From Peloplasma aerotolerans (GTDB lineage: Bacteria > Bacillota_I > Bacilli_A > Acholeplasmatales > Acholeplasmataceae): 64,000 nucleotides of DNA. The position numbers and the translations under genes are program-made. The notes under the pieces were generated by a model. That model saw only the letters and a program-made list of their open reading frames with translations, had not been told where the DNA came from and made no database searches. Shown here one piece after another: positions 36,197 through 46,800 of this stretch; position 1 is the first letter of the stretch, and the number at the start of each line of letters is the position of its first letter. The DNA is taken from positions 48,744 to 112,743 of the forward strand of contig NZ_JASCXW010000004.1 of assembly GCF_030012175.1 (NCBI RefSeq). Direction: 5' to 3'.

Positions 36197-39100
36197 ATGA
36201 AGAAGATGTTATTGTTTCTAGTTACCATAACACTTATATTATTGATTACAGCATGCGTAAACCAAGCTGAAATTTTAGAGAATGCGCAACTCGAAGCAAT
36301 TGAAGTGATTGAAAATCACGTTGATGATGCAGATTTCTCTCAGAACATGAAGAGTTATTTTAATACCGAATTACAAAAATATATAGATCAGATTAACGCA
36401 GCTGAATCTGTTGAAGATGTTGAGGCAGTTCAAACAAATGCAATTGCAGCTTTAACTGCAATCTTAAATGCTGCTACCGCACAAAATAATGCCTTAGCAG
36501 AATTAGATGATTATGTAAACATGTCTGGATATAGTGACGAAGTCAAGGACTACTTTTTGAATATAATCAGTAATTACAAAACACAAATTCTGGATGTTTA
36601 TACTTTATCTGCTGTTAACGATTTAAATCTTGCAGCAAAAAACAGTTTAGATGGACTTGTTGCACATAACGATGGAACTGAAATCAATAAAGATTTATGT
36701 ATTATTGATAGCCCATTTGATTCATGTAAACCAGTTTTTGTTAATATACCGAGTTCTAATGAATTAAGTGTATTACGTGGTTTTACAGGCAATATAACAA
36801 CTGAATTCGATATAAAAGCAATAGACTTTGAAGGTAATGATGTTACTTCAATTATGAGTATTGAAGGTGAGATTGATTTTTTAACAACCGGAGATTATAA
36901 CATTCAATTTGTTGCATATGACAATTATAGTAATGCAAGAACGAGTAGCAATATCGTGTTTTCTGTATTGCCTATAGACATCAAACCAACAATTACAACA
37001 TCATCAGCTGGCGCAGCATTAACCTTAAGTCAAGCTGAAAATTATGGCTTTTTAGATGGTATTTCTGCTACAGATGGTATTGGATTGGATTTATCAGAAG
37101 ATGTAACATTCCAAATTATTAATCAAGATGACGAAATTGTTACAGATATGAGTATCCCAGGTTTCTACCGTATTCAATATTCAGTGACTGATATGGATGG
37201 GAACACACAAAATTTGATTGCTCAATCTGGTATTGGTGGAGATATTGATCTTTATGCATCTAGAGACTTAACAGTTTTACCAACTAATGTTGTATGGGCT
37301 ACTGATGTGGAAACTAGTTTTGCTGAAGAACCTGGATTACTTTATTTAATGATTGATGATGTATTCACATGGGAACCTTCATTAGATGACCCATATACTG
37401 GTGTAGGAACAATTCCATTGCAACCTCGAATGACTGGTCAAGGAATCAATCCTAATGCAAAATCACCAGAACCTGGAGTTGCAATTTTAGATGTGTTTAC
37501 CCCTGTAAATTCTGCAGGTGTTGCAACATATCAAGGTTATCATAATTATACAGTTGACTATTGGCAATATGTAGATGTAGCTGTTGCTTGGGGTGGACAA
37601 ATCGCAAGTTTTGTTATACCTTCAAGAGATATTGTCAATGCAGCACATAAAAATGGTGTACCTATATTGGGTAATATCTTTATGGCACCGACAGCTTTTG
37701 GTGGAACCATAGGTAATACATATAAAATGATGCAAAAGAATGAGGATGGAAGTTTTCCTATTGCAGATAAAATGATTGAAATGGCTAAATACTTTCAGTT
37801 TGATGGATGGTTTATTAATTTAGAAACGAATCCAACATCAACTGATTTAGAGTTGGCTGCAAATTTTAGAGACTTTTTAATCTACATTCAAGAACAAGCA
37901 GATATACATTATCCTGAAATGATAATTCAAAATTATGACTCATTGAATGTAAATGGTCGAATTTCGTGGCAAGGTGCATTAAATGCTAACAATGAAATGT
38001 ATTTTCAAAATGGTGATCAAGTACTTGCGGATTCCCTATTTATTGATTTTAGATGGGATGGTCGTTATGGTGGTTCATCAACAAGAATTATTGAATCAGC
38101 GGCTAAAGCCATTTCATTGGGTCGAAGCCCTTATGAACTCTATACAGGATTTGATACACAACAATATGGATATGTCATGTCAAGTGGTACTCAAACCCCT
38201 TGGCAATGGAATCGTTTCTTTGATCCAGAAACCTTAATCCCACATACTTCTATAGGATTTTATCGTACAGACTGGACGTTTAATAGAGATGGTCAATCCG
38301 GTGGATATATCTATGAGAATTATTTACAAAGAGCATCTGATTTTTGGGTTGGATTCGATGGGGATCCAAGAAATGCTCAGGTTGATTTAGTTAATAATCC
38401 AAATGGTTGGTATGGTGTTGCTAGCTTCATTGTTGAAAGAACAACCGTTATAGGTGAAGGATTCTATACAAGTTTTAACACAGGTAATGGTAAGCAATAC
38501 TATCGTGATGGCCATCAGATATCTAATTATATTAATGGCTGGAACAATTTATCTTTGCAAGATATCCAACCACACTTTAGATGGGTAACTGATGTCACAG
38601 GAACAGGTGAACCATTAACAATTGAATTTGATTATGAAGATGCTTATCTCGGTGGTAGTTCATTAGTAATCCATGGGGAATTAAATGATCAAAACAAATC
38701 AGATTATAAAGTTTATAAAACATATTTGGATGTCTTTGAAGATACGTCAATTGATGTAAGATACAAGGTTAATGACATATCAGCTGATGTTTCTATAAAA
38801 CTAACATTTGAACAAGATGATGAATGGTATGTTTCAACAGTTGATGTACCGCTAAATCCTACACAATCCGACGTTTGGTTATATGAATCACTAGACTTGT
38901 CAGCGTTTGCTGATGGCGTTATTACTTCAATTGGATTTAGTGTATCTTCTAATATAGAAATTGATTATAAAGTTAACTTTGGTGAGTTAAATGTCACTAG
39001 AACTAGTTTACAAATGGAATATGAAGAAGATATCAATGGTTTTACAATTGTAGAAAGTGGCTTTCAATACGCTAAGCGTGCAGATATGAGATTAACTTGG

Positions 39101-40075
39101 GCTCATTTAGTTGTTGAAGATTTAGATGACAATATCTTATATCGTGTTTATCATGAAAATTCTTTAGGTCATTTACAATATCTTGGTTCAAGTTATCATA
39201 ATTACCTATACGCAAAAAATATTGAGAGATTGGTTAAAAATGATGGATCTTCTATGGATGATTACGATGTTGAATCCAATCTAGTCATTAAAGCATACGA
39301 TAGAAATAATCAAGAAGTTGGTTCAGCTTCCTTAACATTTACATGGCCTGAAGCGATTGCTGGTGGACGCATTGATATCACAGCAAGTAAAACTGTTGTT
39401 AAGTCAAATGAAGTCTTTACCTTAACAGCAAACGTATCACAAATAACAGAATCTATTTTATGGGAACTTCCTGGAGCAACTTTTGTATCTGGTGATGAAA
39501 CTACACCTGTTGTTGAAATTAAATATGAAAACCAAGGTGTTTATAACGTTAAGCTCAACACCTTCAACATCTTAGGAGCTAATTCATACCAAGTAGATTA
39601 TGCAGTAACCGTTTCTGATATCGCTGCTAATGTTAGTAACTTAACTGGAAATGCAAGAATTCATTCATATAGTGGATTTAATCCAACAAGACCTGATGAA
39701 CATCCTCGATATATGATTGATGGTGATTTAGCAACGAAGTGGTGTGAAACAGATGCGACGACAACCGGTAATAAATTTATTGTCGTTGACTTAAGAGGGC
39801 AATATTACATCTCAGAAGTTATTTTATATCATGCAGATAATGATCCCGCCTATAGAAATACATTAATTTGGAATACTAGAGGATATGAAGTTTACTTAAG
39901 TACTGATGCTGAAAATTGGACAATGGTTGCTAAAGTTACAGATAACGAAGCTGGAACTACATCTCATGCATTTACACCAATACAAGCGCGTTATGTAAGA
40001 ATTATTGTAACTGCAGGTTCTCAAATAGATAACCATTCAAGAATTCAAGAATTAGAAGTATTTGGACGAATCTAA
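36197..40075 (+). CDS. GH85 endo-beta-N-acetylglucosaminidase lipoprotein, multidomain
   Basis: A 1292-residue surface enzyme that cuts between the two core GlcNAc units of N-glycans. Start ATG 36197 gives a clean lipoprotein signal (lipobox ITAC, Cys20); an upstream in-frame ATG lies inside the preceding hairpin. Residues about 25-160 are helical; Ig-like segments follow to about 350. The GH85 domain (about 370-720) has FTPVNSAGVATYQGYHNY, GVPILGNIFM, and FDGWFINLETN, giving the family Asn-x-Glu pair N541/E543 (N orients the substrate acetamide, E is the acid). Beta-sandwich modules follow, a PKD-like domain (about 1050-1140) and a C-terminal discoidin/CBM32-like domain (about 1150-1292, with YMIDGDLATKW). 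Family precedents act on high-mannose glycans, matching the mannosidases nearby. Confidence 0.92.
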   Translation: MKKMLLFLVTITLILLITACVNQAEILENAQLEAIEVIENHVDDADFSQNMKSYFNTELQKYIDQINAAESVEDVEAVQTNAIAALTAILNAATAQNNALAELDDYVNMSGYSDEVKDYFLNIISNYKTQILDVYTLSAVNDLNLAAKNSLDGLVAHNDGTEINKDLCIIDSPFDSCKPVFVNIPSSNELSVLRGFTGNITTEFDIKAIDFEGNDVTSIMSIEGEIDFLTTGDYNIQFVAYDNYSNARTSSNIVFSVLPIDIKPTITTSSAGAALTLSQAENYGFLDGISATDGIGLDLSEDVTFQIINQDDEIVTDMSIPGFYRIQYSVTDMDGNTQNLIAQSGIGGDIDLYASRDLTVLPTNVVWATDVETSFAEEPGLLYLMIDDVFTWEPSLDDPYTGVGTIPLQPRMTGQGINPNAKSPEPGVAILDVFTPVNSAGVATYQGYHNYTVDYWQYVDVAVAWGGQIASFVIPSRDIVNAAHKNGVPILGNIFMAPTAFGGTIGNTYKMMQKNEDGSFPIADKMIEMAKYFQFDGWFINLETNPTSTDLELAANFRDFLIYIQEQADIHYPEMIIQNYDSLNVNGRISWQGALNANNEMYFQNGDQVLADSLFIDFRWDGRYGGSSTRIIESAAKAISLGRSPYELYTGFDTQQYGYVMSSGTQTPWQWNRFFDPETLIPHTSIGFYRTDWTFNRDGQSGGYIYENYLQRASDFWVGFDGDPRNAQVDLVNNPNGWYGVASFIVERTTVIGEGFYTSFNTGNGKQYYRDGHQISNYINGWNNLSLQDIQPHFRWVTDVTGTGEPLTIEFDYEDAYLGGSSLVIHGELNDQNKSDYKVYKTYLDVFEDTSIDVRYKVNDISADVSIKLTFEQDDEWYVSTVDVPLNPTQSDVWLYESLDLSAFADGVITSIGFSVSSNIEIDYKVNFGELNVTRTSLQMEYEEDINGFTIVESGFQYAKRADMRLTWAHLVVEDLDDNILYRVYHENSLGHLQYLGSSYHNYLYAKNIERLVKNDGSSMDDYDVESNLVIKAYDRNNQEVGSASLTFTWPEAIAGGRIDITASKTVVKSNEVFTLTANVSQITESILWELPGATFVSGDETTPVVEIKYENQGVYNVKLNTFNILGANSYQVDYAVTVSDIAANVSNLTGNARIHSYSGFNPTRPDEHPRYMIDGDLATKWCETDATTTGNKFIVVDLRGQYYISEVILYHADNDPAYRNTLIWNTRGYEVYLSTDAENWTMVAKVTDNEAGTTSHAFTPIQARYVRIIVTAGSQIDNHSRIQELEVFGRI

Positions 40076-40097
40076 CAGCTTTTTCCTCATATAGATG

Positions 40098-40133
40098 AAA
40101 AAAGATAATCACCAATTGGTCATTATCTTTTTT
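40098..40133. terminator. Bidirectional terminator between GH85 and GH125
   Basis: AAAAAAGATAAT (40098-40109) pairs perfectly with ATTATCTTTTTT (40122-40133) around a 12-base loop, serving both convergent genes. Confidence 0.9.
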
Positions 40134-40151
40134 TCTATGTTAGACTTTATT

Positions 40152-41471
40152 TTAATTATCTGATTCTAAAGGAGAACCCTTGATATAGATGCCATTAAGC
40201 GACATGAGAAACTCAGCAAACATAGAATTCGCCCAACTAAACCAAGGCCTACTGTATTCAAAAGGATTATCCACATGAAACCCTTCATGCATTAAGTTTG
40301 TATCTGCATCTGTTGACTTAAAGAATGCTAATATTTGCAGTTTTTCAATATTTGAAATCGATGTTAATCCTTGAATCGCTAATGATATGTGCCATATATG
40401 ATGTCTTGGTGTATGTGGACTTCCAACACCTTGAGCAACTTTACCTTGATAGTAAAAAGGATTTGAGGTTGATAAAATAAATTTTCTTGTATTTTGATAA
40501 ACAGGATTTGCGGTTTTTAGATATCCTAGATAAGGCGCAGATAAAAGACTAGGTACATTGGCATCATCCATGAGTAGATAGTTTCCTAACCCGTCTACCT
40601 CATAAGCATAGATATTTCCATATAGCGGGTGATTGACGATCCCATGTTTTTCTATTGCAACAGCAATTTCTTTTGATAAGCTTAGAAACTTATTTGCATT
40701 GATTTTATCTATATAGATGCATTCAAAAATCTCTGCTAAATACTTCAAGATTACAACAGCAAACATATTTGATGGAATTAAATAACCATACTGGCATGCA
40801 TCATCACTGGGACGAAAACCACTCCAAATTAAGCCTGTTGGATGAACTGGAGTGCCTAATCCATTTCTAGGTAATGTTTCATACTTAACTCTTGATGGAT
40901 CTTGTAAAATTTCTTGATTAGTTCTAATAAAGCGATAATCAGACAGCTCTTCATGATTTTGTTCGATCTTAAAAACCTCGTATATTTTTAATGCAACTTT
41001 CGAAAACTGATCATCAAAGATTGATTGATCGTTGGTTGTCTGATAGTATAAATAGGCAAGCTGTATCGGATAACACAATGAATCTATTTCAAATTTAGCT
41101 TCAAAAGTTAGTGGTGTTAATAAGGTTTGATCATCATGATGACCAAAACTATTCGGTGTTAAGTTAAATGCATTTGCATAAGGATTGTCTAAGATCTGAG
41201 TTTTGTGTAACTGTATAACACCTTTGATCAAATCCTTAATATCGGGATCTTGGTTTGCCAAATGCAGAAGTGGCCGAACTTGAGCAGATGAGTCTCTCAA
41301 CCACATTGCTGGAATGTCTCCAGTGATAACAAATGTCGTTTGATCTGGCTGTTTTTTTAGAGTTGTTTCAAGTGTGTTTTTAATACCATTTTCAAACAGT
41401 TTAATCACTTTTTCATCTTCTTTATAAATTTTTTTAAAATATTGAATAAATGAATCAATAGACTGATACAT
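40152..41471 (-). CDS. GH125 exo-alpha-1,6-mannosidase
   Basis: A 439-residue inverting (alpha/alpha)6-barrel enzyme that removes alpha-1,6-mannose from N-glycans. The family signature GDIPAMWLRDSSAQ is at residues 51-64; NAFNLTPNSFGHHDD, KFEIDSLCYPIQLAY, SGFRPSDDAC and HEGFHVDNP are also characteristic. No signal peptide is seen, so it is cytoplasmic. The start is placed at the ATG whose complement is 41469-41471, because GGGAGGA lies seven bases before it; ten codons upstream is an ATG that sits inside the operator and cannot be used. It is a single-gene unit convergent with GH85 and controlled by two operator copies. Confidence 0.94.
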   Translation of the reverse strand: MYQSIDSFIQYFKKIYKEDEKVIKLFENGIKNTLETTLKKQPDQTTFVITGDIPAMWLRDSSAQVRPLLHLANQDPDIKDLIKGVIQLHKTQILDNPYANAFNLTPNSFGHHDDQTLLTPLTFEAKFEIDSLCYPIQLAYLYYQTTNDQSIFDDQFSKVALKIYEVFKIEQNHEELSDYRFIRTNQEILQDPSRVKYETLPRNGLGTPVHPTGLIWSGFRPSDDACQYGYLIPSNMFAVVILKYLAEIFECIYIDKINANKFLSLSKEIAVAIEKHGIVNHPLYGNIYAYEVDGLGNYLLMDDANVPSLLSAPYLGYLKTANPVYQNTRKFILSTSNPFYYQGKVAQGVGSPHTPRHHIWHISLAIQGLTSISNIEKLQILAFFKSTDADTNLMHEGFHVDNPFEYSRPWFSWANSMFAEFLMSLNGIYIKGSPLESDN

Positions 41472-41488
41472 AAACATCCTCCCTAATC

Positions 41489-41535
41489 TGTATCTATACA
41501 TCTTTTATTATATATGAGTCTAGATGAGAAGTAAA
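41489..41535 (-). promoter_or_regulatory. GH125 promoter with two operator copies
   Basis: On the minus strand TTTACT (complement of 41530-41535) and TATAAT (complement of 41507-41512) are 17 bases apart. A TCTAGA-centred site (41517-41526) lies in the spacer, and TGTATCTATACA (41489-41500), a palindrome, lies at the transcription start. Confidence 0.7.
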
Positions 41536-41649
41536 GATAACATTGATATTTACTCAATTAAGCCATCAAAATTATAATTAGGTACTATATCATAAATCTA
41601 AATATTACTTGTATCTAACTTGTATTTACATCTATTTCAGTGAATTCTA

Positions 41650-41678
41650 TTTACTTACTTACTTTAGTAAGGTATAAT
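41650..41678 (+). promoter_or_regulatory. Putative promoter of the YesL/Mur-ligase/GH38/GH38 operon, with inverted repeat
   Basis: TTTACT (41650-41655) and TATAAT (41673-41678) are 17 bases apart. The spacer holds CTTAC-TTTA-GTAAG (41658-41671), nearly identical to the element at 12011-12025. The -10 overlaps the first possible ATG (41677), which casts doubt on either the promoter or that start. Confidence 0.5.
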
Positions 41679-42357
41679 GTTTTATAGAAAAGATGTGAGA
41701 ATATTGCCAGTCCAAAAGGAACCACTTGATCAGAAATACTCAAAAATATATCTTGTTTTTGACTTCATTGGAAAAATGCTTTTGCTCAATCTTTTTTTTG
41801 TAGTATTTTCTGTGATAGGTTTATTTATTTTTGGGATAGGTCCATCACTATGTGCCTGTCATTTAATCGCTAAAGATTGGCAAAACAAAGATCACCCACC
41901 AATGTTTCGAACGATGCTTCAATATTTTAAAAAACATTTTATAAGTTCAAATCTTGTTTTTTATGGGTTCGCAGTGGTGCTTGTTGCAATTGGATTTAAT
42001 TTTTCATATTTTTATCTTAATTTCGAACAGTCATTTTATCGTTCTCTTGGATTGATAACTAACATAGTTTTATTTATCTATGTATGGGTTGCATTTATGA
42101 CCATCTATAGAATAAAATATGATTTTGACGCTTCATGGAAAGAATCAATCAAATATTCGTTTACGGTTGTTTGGGGATTTTCAAAATATTTATCGCTGAT
42201 GATTATGGTCCATGCTATATTACTCGCACTCACCTACATCATGCCGCAAATTTTTTCGTTTATTATCGTTGGTGCCTATATCTTAATGGTGGATGTTGTA
42301 ATAAAGAAAATGAAAATAAAAATGTATGGTATCAATGATGAAATGGAGGAACAATAA
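41677..42357 (+). CDS. YesL-like (DUF624) membrane protein
   Basis: A protein of up to 226 residues with five membrane helices. The N-terminal half (FDFIGKMLLLNLFFVVFSVIGLFIFGIGPSLCACHLI, here given as one region at about 29-65) has the pattern of DUF624/YesL proteins, which are common beside carbohydrate ABC transporters and glycosidases in Gram-positives; their function is not known. The start is uncertain. ATG 41677 has AAGG four bases before it but overlaps a good -10; GTG 41695 is the next in-frame option. It overlaps the Mur-ligase-like gene by one base (TAATG) and begins an operon with two GH38 genes. Confidence 0.7.
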   Translation: MFYRKDVRILPVQKEPLDQKYSKIYLVFDFIGKMLLLNLFFVVFSVIGLFIFGIGPSLCACHLIAKDWQNKDHPPMFRTMLQYFKKHFISSNLVFYGFAVVLVAIGFNFSYFYLNFEQSFYRSLGLITNIVLFIYVWVAFMTIYRIKYDFDASWKESIKYSFTVVWGFSKYLSLMIMVHAILLALTYIMPQIFSFIIVGAYILMVDVVIKKMKIKMYGINDEMEEQ

Positions 42358-43844
42358 TGCCTTTTGTCGATTGGTTGTTCCATGTAGCAATTGCACTTGT
42401 ATTTCTTTTAGTTAATACTAAGCAACAACATGTCCAAGTGAGCATTTATGCATTGAATAAATACCAGATAAAAAAATACGTACAAGCAAAAAAGTACTAT
42501 TGGATACTAATAAAACTTGCCACAATGGTTTTTTCATTGTTCACTTATGGACTCTATATTTATTATAATAATGTCATTGGTTTTTTATTAACAATGATTT
42601 CGTTAATCCTTATCCTTATGTTTTTTGCAATTGATGAATCCCATGTTAAAACTCAAAAATCAAACTTAATTCTCAGGTTTCATATTGTAGATATTATATT
42701 TTATATGACTCTACTCATCATCATGCTCCATTTTTATAATATATATGCATTATATTTTGTTGGATTTATCCATTTGTTAGGATTACCAATCTTATTGATG
42801 ATAAAACATCCTATTTACTTATGGATTCAAAAAGCAATGACCATGAATCAAGAAAAGAAGTTTCTTGAAAAAGCAGATAAAGATATACTATATATTTTTA
42901 TTTTTGGTTCATATGGGAAATCATCGACTAAATTTTTACTTGAACAATTACTGTCTCAAAGTGTTGATGTTTCTGTCAATAAAAATGATTATTTGACTTT
43001 ATATGATTTTTTATATGATTTCAATTTGATGACTCAACATTACCAAATTATTGAAGTTCCGCATACATTAGAATATGATGTTTGCCGGCTAACCAGTCAT
43101 CTTACTTATCAGTATTTTCTTTATACAAGTTTAGAGACATCTATATGGATGACATTGGAACGGTTACTATCTTGTCGATTGATTTTTGTACCTTATGAAC
43201 AACAAATGGTTTTTAATAATTTTTCAATACCAAATATCGTATCTTATGGAAAAAATGAGCATGCAACATATCATGCTAAATTTATTGAAAAGAACATAGA
43301 AAACTCAATGATTCGATTATTTAGTCAATCGAATTTGATTGATGAGACACTAGTACCTTTCATTGACGATTATAATATGTATAACCTATGTTTAGCAGTA
43401 GCTTTTGCGCACCAGCTGAATATAGAATATAATCTCGATAAAATTAAGATAAGTCGAGGACGTATGAGTATATCTATACAAGAAAACTATATCGTATATG
43501 ATGATCGTACACCATCAAGTTATCAAAAAATGATAAACAACCTAGAACTCATTGAACATATGCCTTATAAAAAGTGTTTAATCACATCGGGTGCACATGA
43601 AAATTTAGTCGATTATATAGATTTAAATCGAAACTATGGCAAGCTCATTGGACAAATCATAGATCATGTATCTATTTTGAATGCAAAGTCAACGCCTTAT
43701 ATCATAGAAGGCATAAAAAATTCAAAGCGTTTGATTCATATAGAAGTCTATGATTCATTGGATCAAGCATTGGAAAGCTACTATAACAGAACCCCACTTG
43801 ACACAACCATTTTATTAATTAATAATGATCTACCTATGATGTAA
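42357..43844 (+). CDS. Membrane-anchored Mur-ligase-like protein (MurF-related)
   Basis: A 495-residue protein. Residues 1-150 hold five or six membrane helices. Residues about 170-495 resemble a Mur ligase: P-loop FGSYGKSSTKFLL (about 183-195), a central region ending in DDYNMYNLCLAVAFAHQL (about the N-A-A-A region of MurF), and VYDDRTPSSYQKMINNLELI at about 380-400, in the position of the DxYNANPxS motif of MurF. It lacks the UDP-sugar N-domain, which the membrane region replaces. It would be an ATP-dependent amide ligase at the inner membrane face. Its placement between a YesL-like protein and GH38 mannosidases is unexplained. Gene starts are coupled (one-base overlap upstream, 12-base gap downstream). 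Confidence 0.65.
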   Translation: MPFVDWLFHVAIALVFLLVNTKQQHVQVSIYALNKYQIKKYVQAKKYYWILIKLATMVFSLFTYGLYIYYNNVIGFLLTMISLILILMFFAIDESHVKTQKSNLILRFHIVDIIFYMTLLIIMLHFYNIYALYFVGFIHLLGLPILLMIKHPIYLWIQKAMTMNQEKKFLEKADKDILYIFIFGSYGKSSTKFLLEQLLSQSVDVSVNKNDYLTLYDFLYDFNLMTQHYQIIEVPHTLEYDVCRLTSHLTYQYFLYTSLETSIWMTLERLLSCRLIFVPYEQQMVFNNFSIPNIVSYGKNEHATYHAKFIEKNIENSMIRLFSQSNLIDETLVPFIDDYNMYNLCLAVAFAHQLNIEYNLDKIKISRGRMSISIQENYIVYDDRTPSSYQKMINNLELIEHMPYKKCLITSGAHENLVDYIDLNRNYGKLIGQIIDHVSILNAKSTPYIIEGIKNSKRLIHIEVYDSLDQALESYYNRTPLDTTILLINNDLPMM

Positions 43845-43856
43845 GGAGGAAATGAA

Positions 43857-46800
43857 ATGTCAACCACTTCAAATATGTTATACACATTAGAAAAATTGAA
43901 GCAAAGAATTAAAACCATCGAAAATCTGAGATATCGCGACCAAATCGAACTAAATCCATTTTGGGTGCTTGAAGATCATGAAAAAGAAATTCATCCAGCG
44001 ATACCACAGTCTAGCCTATGGGAGAAAAAAAGTATTGGATATAAATGGTCAGGTTATGATACATATTTGTGGATAAAATATGATGAAATACATTTGCCAA
44101 AAACATTTCAAAATAAGAAGGTTTTAGCCTATTTTGACTTTGGAAAACACGTCGGCGATGGAAATAATGAAGGTTTTGAGTCCCTTGCTTTTCTTAATCA
44201 TCTTCCCTATCAAGCAATTGATGCAAATCATCAAGAACTCTTTATCCCAAAAGATTTTTATCATAAACCTATCACATTAGCCTTTCGATTATGGTCTGGA
44301 CTTACTGGTGGGCATGGGAATAAACCAGTTCATCACGAAGTAAAAACCTCGTTTTTATGTTGGTTGGATGAAGATGTTGATGATTTATATTATACATCCT
44401 TAGCTATCTGGGAAACCATTGAAGTTCTAAAAATGAATGACCCAAATCATGAGCACATCAGCCAATTAACTGAATTACTTGATCGGTCATACTTGCTGAT
44501 TGATTGGAATCTTGAATATCAAAATAATCAGTTATTTTATCAAAGTTTAGCAGATGCCAACAATCATTTAAATAGTGGTTTATCTTTATATGATAAAAAA
44601 TCATCAATCAATGTTTTTTGTATAGGTCATACACATATTGATGTTGCTTGGTTATGGCAACTCAAACACACAAGAGAAAAAGTCATTCGTTCTTTTTCAA
44701 CTGTGCAAAGACTCATGGAAATGTATCCAGAATATAAATTTATGCATACTACACCCCAAATTTATGAAAATTTAAAACTTGACGATCCTGCTATATACCA
44801 GTTTATCAAAGAGCAAGTAAAAAAGGGGAATTGGGAAATTGAAGGATCAATGTGGGTAGAAGCTGACTGTAACTTAACAAGTGGTGAAAGTTTAGTAAGA
44901 CAAATTCTTTATGGGAAAAACTTTTTTAAAAAAGAATTTGGTGTTGATACAAAAGTTTTGTGGTTACCAGACGTTTTTGGTTACTCCTGGGCTTTACCTC
45001 AAATTTTAAAGTTATCGGAAATTCAGACATTTATGACAACTAAGATTAGTTGGAATGAAGTTAATCAAATTCCGCATGACACATTCATGTGGAAAGGAAT
45101 AGATGGATCAGAGATTTTGACTCACTTTTTAACTACACCTTGGAAATATCAAGCTAAAGATAATTTCTATAGTGGTTACAATGCTATTTTAGCACCATTT
45201 ACAATTGATGGAGCATGGAGAAAATACCAAGATAAAGACTTAAACCAAGATATCTTGATTTCTTATGGTTTTGGAGATGGTGGTGGTGGCGTGACTAGAG
45301 AAATGCTTGAAATGCGTAGACGTATGGATAGAATTCCTGGGCTACCCAACGTCAAAACTACAACAATTAACGAATATTTTGATAAATTACATCAAACAGT
45401 TAAACAAAAAAACCACTTGCTCAGTAAATGGGATGGTGAACTTTATTTTGAGTATCATCGTGGCACCTATACGACACAAGCAAAAGTTAAGAAATTTAAT
45501 CGCATGCTCGAGTGTCTTTATCGTCAAGTCGAGCTATTGTCAGTCAATGCATATCTGATTGCTAGCAACAGCTTTATATATCCTAAAACAAGTTTAGATA
45601 TTGGTTGGAAGAAAATGATGACGAATCAATTTCACGACATTATTCCTGGTTCATCAATTACCGAAGTATATGAAGATGCTCATAGAGATTATGAAAAAGC
45701 TTATTCTATAGGAAAAAAAGCACTTGAGGATGCTTCAAATCAACTCATTGAGCAAAGTAATCATGACTTAACAGTATATAACGATGCTTCATGGATGAGA
45801 TCTGATATAGTTTTTGTTCCTACAAAATCAATGTTATCGTTTTATGATAACAAACTTAAAATTCAGTCACAGAAAATAAATGATGGCTATTTGATATTTG
45901 TTCGTGATATCCAACCACTATCATTTAAGCAATTAACGATGAAAGAAGAAAACGAACTCACAAAGACTACTGTATTTAAATATAGTGATTTATCACTTAA
46001 GACACCATATTACCAAGTTCTGTTTGATTCGTCTTTTAGAATTGAATCATTATTTGACATCGAAAATGATCGATTCGTCTCAGTTGAAGGCCACAAAATG
46101 AATGAACTTCAAATTTTTGAAGATAAACCTTTGACATACGATGCATGGAATATAGATATTTTTTACCAAGAGAAAAAAACAACGGTTGATAAACTAGTTT
46201 CTAGTGAAGTCATTGAAAATGGTCCTGTGGTTTTCATACTTAAAAATATATATGAATACCAAGATTCAATCATTTCTCAACAAATCATTTTCTACGCAAA
46301 TCAAAGAAGAATTGATTTTAACACACATGTGGATTGGCATGCTAAAAAGCAAATGTTGAAAGTTGCTTTTCCTGTTAATATTAGGACAACCAAGGCAACA
46401 TATGATATACAGTTTGGAAACGTAGAACGACCAAATCACTGGAACACAAGTTGGGATTGGGCAAAATTTGAAGTAGTAGGCCATCAATGGGCTGATTTAT
46501 CAGAAGGCAACTATGGTGTTTCTTTACTCAATGACTCAAAATACGGATATGACATTAAAGAAAATGTCATGAGATTAACATTACTACGTTCAACTACTTA
46601 TCCTGATCCAAAAGCTGACATTGGTGAACATGATTTTATCTATTCACTTTATCCACACCATGGAACATGGAAAGAAGCAAACACACAGCATCATGCTTGG
46701 AATGTCAACCAACCACTAATACCCGTTTTTGGTAAAACAAATGAATCTGATTGTTCACTGTTTAAATTCAATATGGATTCAATTGTAGTAGATGCGATAA

